64,000 nt of DNA from Hanleya hanleyi (GCA_036873755.1 JAVTVY010033854.1:62001-126000), one strand, 5' to 3'. Shown: positions 1 through 10,812, numbered from the stretch's first letter. Translations and numbers: made by a program. Notes: generated by a model from the letters alone, not told the origin.

Positions 1-79
1 CAATTCCGATATCGCGAATTCAATTCCCGATATCGGAGATTCTTGAATAAAAAGCACTTTGGCTTGCCATACGGATATG

Positions 80-498
80 TATGGTGGCCGATAAGGGACA
101 TCGCTGCATTGTCTCAGGCATGTGGTTTGGTAACACGAAGGCAGGATGCGAAAACGCGAGGCCAGGATGCGAAGTGCGAAGGCAGGATGCGAAGTCGCGA
201 AGGCAGGATGCGAAGCCACTTCGCATCCTGCTTTCGCATCCTGGCTTCGCGCTTCGCATCCTGGCTTCGTCATTTCGCATCCTGCCTTCGCGACTTCGCA
301 TCCTGACTTCGCGCTTCGCATCCTGCCTTCGCATCCTCACTTCGCGCTTCGCTTCCAGTCTTTGCATTGCTTTGTTTTGTTAATTTCGCATCCTGACTTC
401 GCGCTTCGCATCATGGCCTCGCGCCTTTGCATCCTGCCTTCGTGTAACCAAATCACATGCCTGAGACAATGCATTGATGTCCCTTATCGGCCATCATA
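80..498. mobile_element. Foldback (hairpin) repeat element
   Basis: The outer ~70 bp at each end are inverted copies: 'tatggtggccgataaggg' from 80 matches the reverse complement of the sequence ending at 498. The interior is an array of an ~18-20 bp motif (GAAGGCAGGATGCGAAGT) on one strand up to about 215 and its reverse complement from about 218 to 445, so the whole unit can fold into one long hairpin. The short open frames across it are low-complexity shadows of the array. No transposase is present and no clear target duplication was found. It resembles a foldback or MITE-like element. Confidence 0.8.
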
Positions 499-1038
499 GA
501 CATGTAATTGGTAGATATGACAAGAAGTAAGAATATAGCCTCCGGCTCTTATACGCTTTTCAAACCGCTATGTCAATTGTTTTCAACCCAATTGAGTGCG
601 CGCGCAGACAAGACTGATTACGTCATCTCCGGAAATTCAGACAGTACGACGGCACGTTCAGTGACAAGTCGGTTGTGCACGCTGGTTAGAAGGCTTGTTA
701 TCAGAGGGAGGGAGAGAGGAGAGAGAGAGAGAGAGGTTTAACGTCGTCGCTTATTATCAGTATGGCACGGGCGGTTCTAAGTGGGCGATATTGGAGACAT
801 AAAATAAACACACCCATGATAGCGGCTCCCTCAGCTTTGGTGTGTTGTGATGGAGAAGATAATAAAACGTGGACTTGTTGTTGTTGTCATTCTCTCATTC
901 AACTACCCAATCAGAATAGTGCTCAGCAGAGGCTAGCTACACCCGTAGGTATAGATCTTCGAAAAACTGTGTACGTGTGTATGGGATTCTACCAACCAGC
1001 ATTAGGGTATCACAGCGTTAAAACGGGCGTTTGAGACG
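499..1038. other. No gene seen; (GA)n tract inside
   Basis: No recognisable coding sequence. A purine-rich (GA)n microsatellite lies at about 703-736. Confidence 0.5.
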
Positions 1039-1160
1039 CCTCACTCACTCAATTACTCACTCACTCAATGGGAGCTCACTCAGTCACTCATTCAACCACT
1101 AAATCACTCACGCGCTCATTCGCCCGTTCGTTCTTCACTCGTTTACTCACTCAATCACTC
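1039..1160 (+). repeat. ACTC-rich simple repeat
   Basis: Degenerate tandem ACTC/CTCA tetranucleotides with scattered substitutions. Confidence 0.8.
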
Positions 1161-1404
1161 TGTAATTAGGGGGAGGTAACTCTACCATGGTAGACAGACC
1201 CACCAAGAACATCATGCTCAAGAGTCTCGTGTTTTCTCTGGACATACTTCAGGGTCTCCAAGGTCCACTAGTCGCCCTTATGGGTTAGTGTATAAGGGTG
1301 TAGGTAGGCATGTCTCAAGTGCCCACCCGAGCTACACTCCAGGTCAAGGTAAGAATAAGCCTCAGCCCCTAAGAGAGCTTGTCTTAAGAGGCGACTAGCT
1401 GGGG

Positions 1405-1520
1405 CACCCGTGGGGTTCCCGGGTGTGAAAAGGAATAGGACCCCACCCGTGGGGTTCTGGGTGTTAAAAGGAGTAGGACCCCACCCGTGTGGTTTCCGAG
1501 TGTGGAAAGAAATAGGAACC
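1405..1520 (+). repeat. 38-39 bp minisatellite, 3 copies
   Basis: Three tandem units start at 1405, 1444 and 1482, each beginning CACCCGTG and ending in a GGANTAGGA-type block. The third copy is the most diverged. Open frames on both strands here come from the repeat. Confidence 0.85.
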
Positions 1521-1699
1521 AAACGTCGTGATATGACTGAAATAATGTTGAAAGCGACGTTAAATCATATTCCCTCACTCACTCGCTGCAATTCCTCAAC
1601 TACTCTACACCACGAGAGCTTCACCCTGACACCCTGCACACTATATTTGGATCAGATCCGGCCCCAAAATCTCTCCAACATGCCCCTGCGCACCTTCAA

Positions 1700-2300
1700 A
1701 ATGCCGTCTTTCTCTTCTACTCCTCGACTGCGCATGTTCGCCATGACGTCCCTTTCCGCCTAAAACCACACCCATCATAGCCTACATGCCGCTAGCTTCA
1801 AGATGATACCTTGTATGGTCAATTTAGACCATATATTTCCCCTAGATGGCTTATAAACACTCCTGCGCGCCCTTAAATTGATCACTTTCGCTACTACTCA
1901 TCCAAGGCACGTGCATGCGCAGCATGACGTCGTTTCCGCTAGGAACAACCCCAAACGTAGACCCATGTAGACCAATTAGGGTCAGTTGATGTTGGTTTAT
2001 CCCAGTTTTGGGTGTGAAGTCTGTTTTCCGCAGTTTATTGTTGAAGGAAAACTAATAATCTTGCATCTAACCCACCCATCACGTGATCGGTTTCGACGAA
2101 CGCTTCAAGATGACACCCTATCCGACCCCTAACGACTCACCTAGACCCATTTCACGGCGTGTTCAGTCTGTTTTCCCGCTGACAATCCCACTTTTACATC
2201 CATCCCAGTCAGTCACCGCCCATCACCTGAGCGGCCTCGACGAGCGCTTCAAGTTGACATCATGCCCGATCAATGTGGGCTCCTTTGGCGGGGGTTTTGC
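1700..2300 (+). repeat. Diverged ancient repeats
   Basis: Two pairs of related blocks. About 1705-1765 resembles 1890-1955 (both have a CTACTC...GCATG...CATGACGTC...TTTCCGC pattern). About 2080-2135 resembles 2219-2270 (both have CCCATCAC...CGACGA/GCGCTTCAAG). This looks like an old repeat rather than a gene. Confidence 0.5.
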
Positions 2301-2660
2301 CATTTTGGAATGTAAAGTCCGTGTTTCAGGAAAATTACGAACTTTGGCATCCACCCGGTTTGTCACGTGATCCAAAGTATCCTCTTCACGTTGCCATCGC
2401 AACATGAGGCCCAAGGTGAAAGGTCAATCCACCCCATTTTTTCCACCCCACCCCAAATACTAAGAGATTTCGCCTTAATATACTACTCAGGATGCCGGGC
2501 TTCATCCTATTGTGCTTAAAAGCCAAAAGTTTATGTTCTGGTTTTGATAGTGGACTCTCCAGGATACCATAGGAGTATCGTGTCAGGGACCGTCTGTTTG
2601 GGTCTGCTAAAATTAGAAAAGAAAGCTAAAGGAGTTTTATAGAAACAACAATGCATCATG

Positions 2661-2762
2661 GGATATCTTCCAGTTTTCAAACATCTGATTGGTGAATTCA
2701 AAATTCAAAAAGAAATCTTGCATATTCATTGGCTTGTGAAGAAAACTGGAAGAAAATCCAGC
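2661..2762. repeat. Small inverted repeat (MITE-like)
   Basis: CTTCCAGTTTTC near 2669 is matched by GAAAACTGGAAG near 2742, with about 60 bp between. It may be a small non-autonomous element; its ends are not resolved. Confidence 0.4.
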
Positions 2763-2792
2763 CGATGACATAGTTTGTGTACAAGTTCATTG

Positions 2793-2857
2793 AATCGGGT
2801 GTTAATCGAACCCGAGATCCTCAGCATACGAGCCCAACACGCTACAACTGCACCATT
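2793..2857 (-). repeat. tRNA-like sequence, probable SINE head
   Basis: On the minus strand there is an A-box-like TGGTGCAGTTGTAG followed at tRNA spacing by a B-box-like GGTTCGATT. The acceptor and anticodon stems are poor, so a functional tRNA is unlikely. A tRNA-derived SINE or a tRNA pseudogene fits best. Confidence 0.5.
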
Positions 2858-3200
2858 ATGTGTTCAACGTCCACATACATGGCAATATTCAAATCTTCTA
2901 GAATGAACATTTAATATCGATCATTAACGGCTTCTCTGCTGACAGTCGAGTCATACACACATTCTTTTTGACTAATTTCGTTTCCAGCTTCTAAAATACC
3001 GCTCAAATGTTCATTGTTTTCAAAACCTGTTGAAATGTTATCGAAAATAGTTACAAGACATCTGCGGATAACGATTACATAACCCGTATATACCTTAAAC
3101 AAACCTTCATCAAATACAATGCCTGAATAACATCTGAAAAACGTTTTGAAAATATTCACCATCCTAGAAAATGACTCGGAAGTTCATCTGGGTAAAGAAT

Positions 3201-3392
3201 ACTGATCAGCGATAAGGATTTCATGTAAAGAACATCACGATGTCGTGCTGTCGTTCTTGAAAACTGTTGACCACTTTTCTTTCGCAGGAAACCATGTTGT
3301 GCTTGTAATGTATGCTAATCGTCGCACAAATAAGGTATTTCGATTACTGACGCGGAAATTCTTTTGTAGACGACGGTTGAATATGGACTGTC
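3201..3392 (-). repeat. Dispersed repeat D, copy 1
   Basis: Begins ACTGATCAGCGATAAGG and runs through the CAGGAAACCAT and GACGACGGTTGA blocks that recur in the window. It is the reverse complement of the copies at 12616 and 48786, and very similar to the copy at 6736 on the other side of the Polinton relic. Confidence 0.8.
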
Positions 3393-3469
3393 GGATCTGA
3401 CGCCTACAGGTAAACATCATCCCGAAGGATCCTTTGATACACTGATCTACACTGCCAGTAGTATAGACA

Positions 3470-3690
3470 GTGGATTTCGATACCCATTGACCTTTAGCCT
3501 CTGAGTGCACTTTGTGACGTCACTTCCGGTTCCAGTCGCGTGACCGGAAGTGACTTTTGACCTCTGCGCACCACTATTATCCAGTACTGTGCGCAGGCGT
3601 CAAAGCTCACGTCCAGTCACGTGACCGAAACCGGAGGTGACGTCACAAAGTGCACTCAGAGGCTGAAGGTCAATAGGTCACGAAATCCAC
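3470..3690. repeat. 221-bp near-perfect palindrome
   Basis: Arms 3470-3572 and 3589-3690 are inverted copies with few mismatches around a ~16-nt centre. Each arm carries promoter-like words: TGACGTCA at 3515-3522 and 3638-3645, ACTTCCGG/CCGGAAGT at 3522-3529 and 3544-3551, CACGTGAC at 3618-3625. It lies just upstream of the capsid-gene relics and could be a foldback element, a collapsed terminal inverted repeat or a bidirectional regulatory block. Confidence 0.85.
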
Positions 3691-4379
3691 TTTAGTGACC
3701 CGGGGAATGTTCGAGAATGTCCGGAGGGTAATCGAGGTCAGGGTCCAGGGTATAGCTTCTAGGTTATAATCCCCGGTGCATAGTCATACAACGAGAGTCT
3801 AACCCGCTCTGCGCGCTTCAGAAGCGGGCACGTCCTCCACTGCATCACCAGTCAGACCATACTAGGCAAGGTTGAAAATACCCTAATAGAGAGCAGATCT
3901 AGGGTACGATATGGTATAGGCCCACTCAGGAACCCACGCATGAACATTTGGGTATGGGGTGTGGCATCTTGTTTTTTTCTACTTCACCATGTAGAAGACG
4001 ATGGCAGGGGTCTCGAAGCCATGGAGTGTCTATTGCCAAAAAGTTCTGACTGCGCATGCACACTGTACATAGGCAGACCTGAGGTATGTATTGGGCGAAG
4101 TCCTGTCGAAGTATGCGTGGGTGGTATCCATCTGAACGAAAACCGGATAAAATCTCGTGGTTGCGTTCGAGGGCATCTTCAAGCCGTTGTATTTGCAAAC
4201 CGACGAAGGAAAGGAATTCCTCAACAGACCCTTCCAACAGTTTCTGAAAGCTCAGAAGGTGTTCTTCTTTCACACTTAAAACGACACGAAGGCTGCCGTT
4301 GTGGAAAAGTCAGAAAATAGGCCGGCCTGTTGGGGATGGCCACATCCCTTACATCTCCCAGGAAGTTGAGAGTGTGACC
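3691..4379. other. Unassigned segment of the Polinton-like block
   Basis: Opposing open frames occur on both strands at about 3926-4320. The base composition is like the capsid relics that follow, but I recognise no family in either strand. It may be another decayed gene of the same element. Confidence 0.3.
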
Positions 4380-4955
4380 TGGTGGATATCCAGTACCCTT
4401 ACACGTGGTACAACGTGCTAAATGATACGGTATGGTACGAAGTCGCGTACGAAGACAACATCTATAACTTCACCCTTCCAGTACCATACACCCAAAATAT
4501 TCACTTAGGCGTTGCGTAACCTCATCAAGAGCTCAAGCCCTGAATGAATCCATATCTTCCCGTTTGCGAACAGGATCCACATGGAGTACCACGAGTGGAA
4601 CCACCCTCCAGACCAATGTGACCGTACATTTCAGCAGGACGTTGAAGGAGCTGCGTGCACTGGAGACGGATAACTATGTCGGGCCCGGTCGGCTCGAGGA
4701 GAAGACCATGCTGGATCTTAATGCTGTCTTGTATGGACATTGTCGGCGATATCGATGCGCCCCTGCTCCGCGTCTGCCCAGTGCAAGTGGACTACGGAGA
4801 TAAGGTCACACAGGGCTTTTGCCATGTACTCTATCTACCGGTGTGACAGACTGACATCGATATAAGGGATGACACCGGACAACCTCTGGCATTCGAAATT
4901 GGGAAAGTGATGATCACACTTCATTTGGACAAGCACGCTCTCCCAACTGTCTAAA
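4380..4955 (+). pseudogene. Penton-like minor capsid relic (Polinton/adintovirus-like)
   Basis: Broken coding sequence on the plus strand. An open stretch near 4384-4517 reads as a tyrosine-rich N-terminal segment. After stops and frame changes, about 4715-4845 contains a DAPLLRV block, and after another stop about 4850-4945 contains IDIRDDTG followed by GKVMITLHL. I associate this C-terminal signature with the penton-like minor capsid proteins of Polinton/Maverick elements and adintoviruses. At least two stop codons and one or more frameshifts break it. It is followed by pX-like and hexon-like relics in the same orientation, the usual late-gene neighbourhood. The assignment is inferred from remembered family signatures and the gene order. 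It is non-functional as it stands. Confidence 0.6.
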
Positions 4956-5029
4956 ATGAAGGTGCCATACGAGTGTGATGCACACCGCTATATGGACCAT
5001 TACACCCAAACAGGCTGAGGGTGGCCTAC

Positions 5030-5260
5030 CTGTCTTTGCAGGTACACACAACCAACAAGGTCATGGGCTAGGGAACGTACACAGGAGCATCGTCAAAACG
5101 TTCCTGCCACTGGTGACGCGTGCGGTAAAAGCAGCCGGAAAAGGAGCGGTTCGAAGTAGAGTGCAAGCCCTGTGAGATGCGTTCAGCGGTGTCCCCGTCC
5201 GAGAAGCACTGAAACGCCGAATCAAAGAAGCAGGAGGTATCTTGGTCGCCAAAACACGCC
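5030..5260 (+). pseudogene. pX-like core protein relic (Polinton-like)
   Basis: A small basic segment between the penton-like and hexon-like relics. It reads as a glycine/histidine-rich start (QQGHGLGNV) followed by a hydrophobic-basic helix and, after a TGA at 5172-5174, a DAFSGV...EALKRR block. This layout is typical of the small adenovirus-pX-like core proteins that sit before the hexon in Polinton/adintovirus genomes. The in-frame stop and loss of frame further on mark it as a relic. Position and composition are the main support. Confidence 0.5.
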
Positions 5261-5342
5261 GAATCGTAGGGAGACTGCGCACCAGTCGACGACCGACCCA
5301 TCAAGGACGCACATCGAAGACCCGAGATATCTTTGCGCAAAC

Positions 5343-6550
5343 ATGTCCCACGAGTCCTGCCCCTCCACCAACAATGAATTTGACTTGTGGACCGTCCCAC
5401 CCACGCAGACCAGTGCCGAACAGGGATTATGGGTGGAGCATCTCCCGCTCTTCAGCATCAATGAAACAGATCCCATCGAGTCCACCATCGGCAATGCGGA
5501 TACGGCCTATGTAGACTTAGCCCATACGTTCGGGCCCGACGAATCTCTGGTTTTACTCTATGTTTCAACAGGTGGACTTTCTTTCTCAGCGACAGACTCA
5601 TCAGTGACTCGACCAACACGTACCCCTATCGGGCCTACATCGAAACACTGTTGTCCTATGAGCAAGAGGCTAACAAATCTCACTCAAAGTCTCCTTTCTA
5701 CCAGGACACCGAGAATGCCTATACTGGATGGAACAAACAGAAGGGGTTCACCGCGAATGGAAGCACGGTCGATGTCATCGGTCGATTGCACGCAGACCTC
5801 TTCATGCGAGACCGGTACCTCTTGAACAAGATGCCCATTAAACTTCGACTGATACGGACGTCCCTTCCGACTGATACGGACGTCCCTTCGCCTTAATGTC
5901 CACTGACGTAGAGGGGCACGCAGATGACTCATAATATCATCATCCAAGACAGCAGTCCTGTATGTCCGAAAAGTGAAACCGTATCCAGCCGTCCAATTGG
6001 GGCACCTCAAAGCCTTGGAGAAAAACCCCCCAGCTCAATACACTATTCGACGTGTGCAAACCAAAGTGTGTCGAGTCGAGAATATGATCGCCAACAAAGA
6101 AAACTTATTCTTGTGGGAACTGCCCAATCGATTGATCCTGGCCTGTATGGAGAATACCAGTTTCAGCGAAACCTAACCGGAGAATCCGTTTGATTGAAAC
6201 ATTCCGGCATCAATTTTATGGTCCTGTATATGGACGGACAACAGGTCCCAGCCACTGCACTAACACCGAACTTTGGGCGCGAGAATTTCATTCGATCCTA
6301 TCAGGGCCTGTTTACAGCGATAGGTCAAATCAACCAGGATGAAGGGCATATGATGAGTCGGGAGGACTATGCTAACGGATACAAGTTGTTCTGTTTCGAT
6401 CTGACCTCAACCTTAGAGAACGACCATCAGCTGAACCTCGCCAAGCAAGCCAACTTCCGGTTGGAAATCCACTTTGCACGATCCCTCTGGAGCAACATCA
6501 ATGTGATTTGCATATCGCTCCAATTTGCTAGGCCGAGTTTGACAACATCG
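5343..6550 (+). pseudogene. Hexon-like major capsid protein relic (Polinton/adintovirus-like)
   Basis: Four consecutive open blocks on the plus strand fall in shifting frames and together span about 400 codons, near the usual size of this double-jelly-roll capsid family. Block 1 (from the ATG at 5343 to ~5530) carries the N-terminal EFDLWTVPPTQTS motif. Block 2 (~5598-5870) has a VDVIGRLHADLF-type motif. Block 3 (~5955-6180) includes YTIRRVQTK. Block 4 (~6194-6550) contains YMDGQQVP and QDEGHMMSREDYANGY. Breaks occur at about 5531-5597, at 5870-5955 where a ~21-bp sequence is duplicated (5846-5888), and at about 6180-6195. The family is also known from animal genome proteins annotated as F54H12.2-like. 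This is an old genomic copy, not a working capsid gene. Confidence 0.8.
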
Positions 6551-6735
6551 TTCAAGTGGACAAGGCGCGCACATCCTGTGTGCCACTTCCCTTGTATGTG
6601 TTGTAACCTAAAATGGATACAGACCAGATTGACACCGTGCTGGAGAATGACACGCACTATCTTTCAAGGGGTGTTCAACCGAGATGTGTTCCCGTTACCT
6701 ATGAGATGTATCCTGCCGCATACATTAAAGATTAC

Positions 6736-6832
6736 TGATCAGCGATAAGGATTTCACGTAGAGAACATCACGATGTCGTGCTGTCGTTCTTGAAAACTTT
6801 TCTTTCGCAGGAAACCATGTTGTGTTTGGAAT
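6736..6832 (-). repeat. Dispersed repeat D, copy 2
   Basis: Close match to 3202-3310 in the same orientation apart from a ~9-bp deletion, and truncated at its far end. Together the two copies bracket the Polinton-like relic as direct repeats. Confidence 0.8.
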
Positions 6833-8700
6833 GTTCTTACGAAGTAGGCTACAGATCGCAAATTGTCCGGTAATGAGTCAGTCAGTCAGGCAGTCAGTCA
6901 GTCCATCCAAATCCTTTCGTCGGCAAAATAAGGAGAACCGTTGATATTAGAACCTTGATTTTTGGCATAAACGTGCATTAGGGCATTGTTACCAGCAAGT
7001 TCTGATCTGAAATAATTCTGATTAAAATTAGATTTATAATTAACACTTCAGTATATTGTTATAGATAAATGTATACTGTAGCCTTTAACGTGTATCCTAT
7101 TTCACATCCAAACACTTCATCAATGACCACATTCAGGTCAAATTACCCACTGCTGCTAAAAATACCCTGTCATCCCCTTTCCACTGTATGCCACATGGCC
7201 CTATTAAACAGAGAGTGTGCGACTTGGATTCAAGGGTTAAGACTTTGGAGGGAAATACAATTTTGACAGCAGAAATATGACCCCGCCATTTGCTGATTAG
7301 AGCGATAAAACAGGGTAGGCTAAATGGACCCTTTTCAATGCAGTATTTCTTGGCATGGATGTGAAAATATGAGGACATACTTTGGGGTTTTTTTTGGACC
7401 TCTTGAATATTGACTATATATCACACTTGGATATAATTTGAACAAAAAATTACATGTGTAAACAAAATATGTCTAAATTTCTCTTGTCATTTCAATCTTG
7501 ATCCATTTTGATTCCTTGATTAGGGGATACAGAATCACTGCCACGGAGTGTGTTGGTATGTCACAGCAATTCCGATTCACACAACGAAGCTGAGGTGGTT
7601 TAACGTTTATCAATGAAGAAAATCACCGATCAACCGCCATAGAATATAATGTGAAACAAGGAAACCGGAATAGTACATTCATCAGATTGCCGATGCCCAA
7701 AATGTGTTGTCTCATATATCTAGATAACAACGTGATGTAGAGACGCTATTTATTCGTCTTTGTACCGGTTATGCCCAGGAGAATGACATAGAATCATTAT
7801 TATCTTGTGCATAGAAGGTGTTGGTCTTGAGTTGAATTACCGTAAACTACATAAATGCTACCTTTCTACTATAGTACTATATATAAAAATTTGTTGTATT
7901 GTTGGGAAAATAATGTGATTCAAAAAGTTGTTTTGATCCTGTACAAGGGCACTGAAAACCATTAAATAGATGTAAATGTATTTTCACACGTAAAGCTTGA
8001 AATCTACTGAACCTATATTATTCAATCTGTTTCCTTTAGTTAAAAAATTGTAAAATTAAATCGGCGATCGTTATTTATTTTTGGAATGAAGGCGCATTAG
8101 GAGACTGTTACTAACAAGTTCTGAGCTGACCTACTTTTGATGAAAATTTCTGGTGATTTTTGATGAAAATCACTGGCGATTCTGACTTGGGCGGTGCCCA
8201 TCTTAATATAGGCAGGATTTCAACTGGGGGTGGGAATTTTCAAGAGTTCAGTTCGCGTTCGAGTCCTAATGCCTACTGTACTTCGTAGGTCCTGTGACGT
8301 TAGTCACACTGCCATGTTGTATGAATGGTGACCATTTTGTTTTCCCAATTTCGATGTTTTCCTGCAACACTGTTCACTAAGACTTCTGATATGTTAAACC
8401 TGGATATTTATTTCAGTACAATACTATCGAGATTATTCTTATCCTGGAATTAGTGACGGGTTCCGCCCTATTTTTTGTAAAGTATTCAACTGAACTAAAT
8501 ATAGGTGAAAATGAATGTATAATATGAGGCTATTATGACTTCATGATGACGTGATGTCTCGAAAATCCTGGCAAGTCCTTTATTTCGATACAGTAGTCGC
8601 AGAATTGGCGATGTTAAAAGGACGAAGTGTGCCCCCCACCCCAAAATCCAACGTGTACCTATCTTTGTGATGTCATGATTCTTTGTCACCAAGCTTCTTC
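6833..8700. other. AT-rich non-coding; one repeated block
   Basis: No gene seen. A (CAGT)n-like patch lies at about 6876-6904. About 6942-7040 and 8058-8160 share a diverged block (GCATTAGG...TTACTAACAAGTTCTGA type), so a dispersed repeat is present twice. A B-box-like GTTCGAGTCC occurs at about 8259, with no convincing A box. Confidence 0.45.
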
Positions 8701-8870
8701 ACAATGGCTTAAAATGACCCCAGTGTGATAAAATATGACGCCAGAACGTTTTGGTCCATATATCTGTTCCCTTCTGGAAATATGTCAAATAGTTTAGCGG
8801 CGGTCATGTTTTCGCCTTCCCCGGAACGCTATGGGTAATTATGACGTCATTGTGACATCGAATTTTTTTC
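8701..8870 (+). repeat. Partial piggyBac-like MITE relative
   Basis: TTAAAATGACCCCAGTGTGATAAA and the following ~100 bp resemble the right half of the element at 13780-14356. The ends are degraded. Confidence 0.4.
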
Positions 8871-9289
8871 TAAGTTTTTGTTTTATTTTTGCTTTCTAGT
8901 CAAAAGCTTTATTTTGATATATAAAATCTCTCATTTTGATTTAACCAGTTAAGTACAAATGATCACATTTTCTCCTACCCTCATATATTTTCACAAAATT
9001 AGTATTACCGCCGCTCGCAGAAAAATCGCTGTAATTACTTTATGCCTGCACGGATTTTCAGCCTGCTACCACTGGAATGACCCGCATACCCTACCATTTC
9101 CTGCTGTATAGCCAGAAATTGGTAAGCTCGAGGTGCAAACTGGGCGACTTCTTTGGTGCACGTGCTCCCGACCTAATTATTCTATCAAAGATATCTTTGC
9201 CACCTTAAATTTTACTCTCTCAAAAGTGTATACGTGGGTGTGACAACAACAGTTTGAACGTCAGACATCTGGATCAATTTTTTTTTCAG

Positions 9290-9478
9290 ACTTGTGTCCA
9301 AGTAAACTTGGTTACATCTACAACCGTGCCCTTTTCCTCTGCTATAAGATTCACTATCTTAATCCGGGTACATATAGTCAGGCCCGCCAGGTGTGCCAAG
9401 GAGAAGGAGGAGACTTGGTTATCGCCGATACGGAGGCAAAATTAATTCACTTGGTTCATGTCACTAGTGCGTCGACAT
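9290..9478 (+). pseudogene. C-type lectin-like domain, exon A
   Basis: A strong acceptor (polypyrimidine run then CAG at 9287-9289) opens a 189-nt exon that ends at a consensus donor (GTATGT from 9479). In the phase-1 frame it encodes the first half of a CTLD: CPSKLGYIY, a second Cys in LFLCYK, then ARQVCQGEGGDLV, the usual conserved A-x-x-x-C...GG-x-L-V element. The exon both enters and leaves in phase 1, as is common for modular extracellular domains. Exon B at 10568 completes the fold in the matching phase. No signal-peptide exon was identified upstream within the window. C-type lectins are secreted or membrane carbohydrate/ligand-binding proteins, in invertebrates often linked to immunity. 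It is typed as a pseudogene because exon B has a stop. Confidence 0.75.
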
Positions 9479-10567
9479 GTATGTATACTATTTCTGGTAC
9501 TGTTTCAGAAGCTGGCTTCCTAAATTATTTTACGCGTCCTGTTTCATCACAAAAAAAGAATGAACTTGGAAATTGCCTTCACTGCACTGCAAAACTATTT
9601 GAATAAACACAGGTTTAATAATATTCATTCATCCAGATTTTCACTTGGCAGCATCTACATGACATTGTGAATTCATAAGAAGGCTCAATTCAATGGGCAT
9701 GTCCAGTCTCTGTGGGCCACATATACCTGGTTTATTGGCGGGTGAGGTGGCAATGACGCTACCATCATTGGGCAAATCATTCAAATAAACCTCCAATATT
9801 TTGTTCGTTGATACATAACGTATAAACCTTGAATTCTTTAAAATCTATATAACCAAGTTAATTTTGCCGTAATTTAACTACTTGGTACCAGAAATTCATA
9901 AAACATATGAACTGCTGATGATGGTACATAACTAAGAGAATAAAGAAAACAATATTTCACAACTTGTTTTATAGAACTTGCTCAAAAAGTTAACCTCACC
10001 CACATATTGCTTCCACGTTCTACTAGCCGGTAAAAATAAATCACGAATACGGTTGTCCTCAGATTTGTTCAAAGCACCGTCTATGCGACATCTAACTAGT
10101 TGAATAAAGAGCATAGATCACAGTGGTTATATTGATGCCACTTCAAATGTTTATTGACATAGATGGCATTGCAAGGCATCAACTCAATAACAAATTATGG
10201 AAGTAATATTATTGTACATATTACAAAACTAGGAACAATTTACAAACGATAAACACCAATGATCAACGGAATCGGATTGCGTTAAACCTTAATTAAACGA
10301 AGCATGCAATGATGTTGAAAACGATGCCGACGTTCTAAAAAGAAGCCGCACGATCCCACAGGCCAAAATTATTACTACATAATGCATCCCAAGAATACAT
10401 ATGTTCGTAAGTCGCTAAGACAGGCAACTCCAGGAAATGTCTTTGCCTGATTGCCGTGTTGCTGTTGATGTGGTAATGTTTTAGTTATTCGGTCAATGGA
10501 TAGTATTTCATGATGGTGAACCATTATGTTCTCTATGAAAAAGCTCTACGTATTTAATTGTTGACAG
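9479..10567 (+). other. Intron of the C-type lectin gene
   Basis: GT at 9479 and AG at 10566-10567 bound a 1,089-bp AT-rich interval with no recognised element. Confidence 0.65.
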
Positions 10568-10812
10568 TTCCTGCCAATCGTTATCGGGGTTTCCTGATTG
10601 GAGCAACGGATGAAGGCTACGAGGGAGACTGGCGATGGTTGGATGGAAAACAGATACTGAATGGAATGCCTTGGTGATGTCCGGGTCAGCCGAATAATGA
10701 AGAAGGAATTGAGAACTACGCAATCTTCAATCTTCTGATCGACCAGCCTGAATGTATGAACGACGTTCCGGGTTATGATGTGTTTCATTTCATTTGTGAA
10801 GTGCAGATGTAA
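10568..10812 (+). pseudogene. C-type lectin-like domain, exon B, with internal TGA
   Basis: After the acceptor TTGACAG the phase-1 frame encodes the second half of a CTLD: FLIGATDEG, WRWLDGK, then PGQPNNEE (QPN-type loop of the Ca/sugar site), ECMNDV and a final FICEVQM before TAA at 10810-10812. The conserved WND-like cysteine pair is present (ECMND...FICE). A TGA at 10675-10677 interrupts the frame directly after Trp, where family members usually have another residue before PGQPNN; a TGG-to-TGA change would explain it. All other residues are well kept, so the lesion is recent, or it is an assembly error or polymorphism. Minus-strand open frames over this stretch are shadows. Confidence 0.75.

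Noticed and set aside
20..499. Overlapping open frames on both strands near the window start
   Set aside because: They follow the foldback array of an ~18-20 bp motif and are low-complexity in all frames.
2793..2857. Functional tRNA gene
   Set aside because: A- and B-box-like words are present, but the acceptor and anticodon stems do not pair well and the B box deviates; a SINE or pseudo-tRNA fits better.
3926..4320. Gene on either strand upstream of the penton-like relic
   Set aside because: Opposing frames of similar length without family signature; cannot decide strand or identity.
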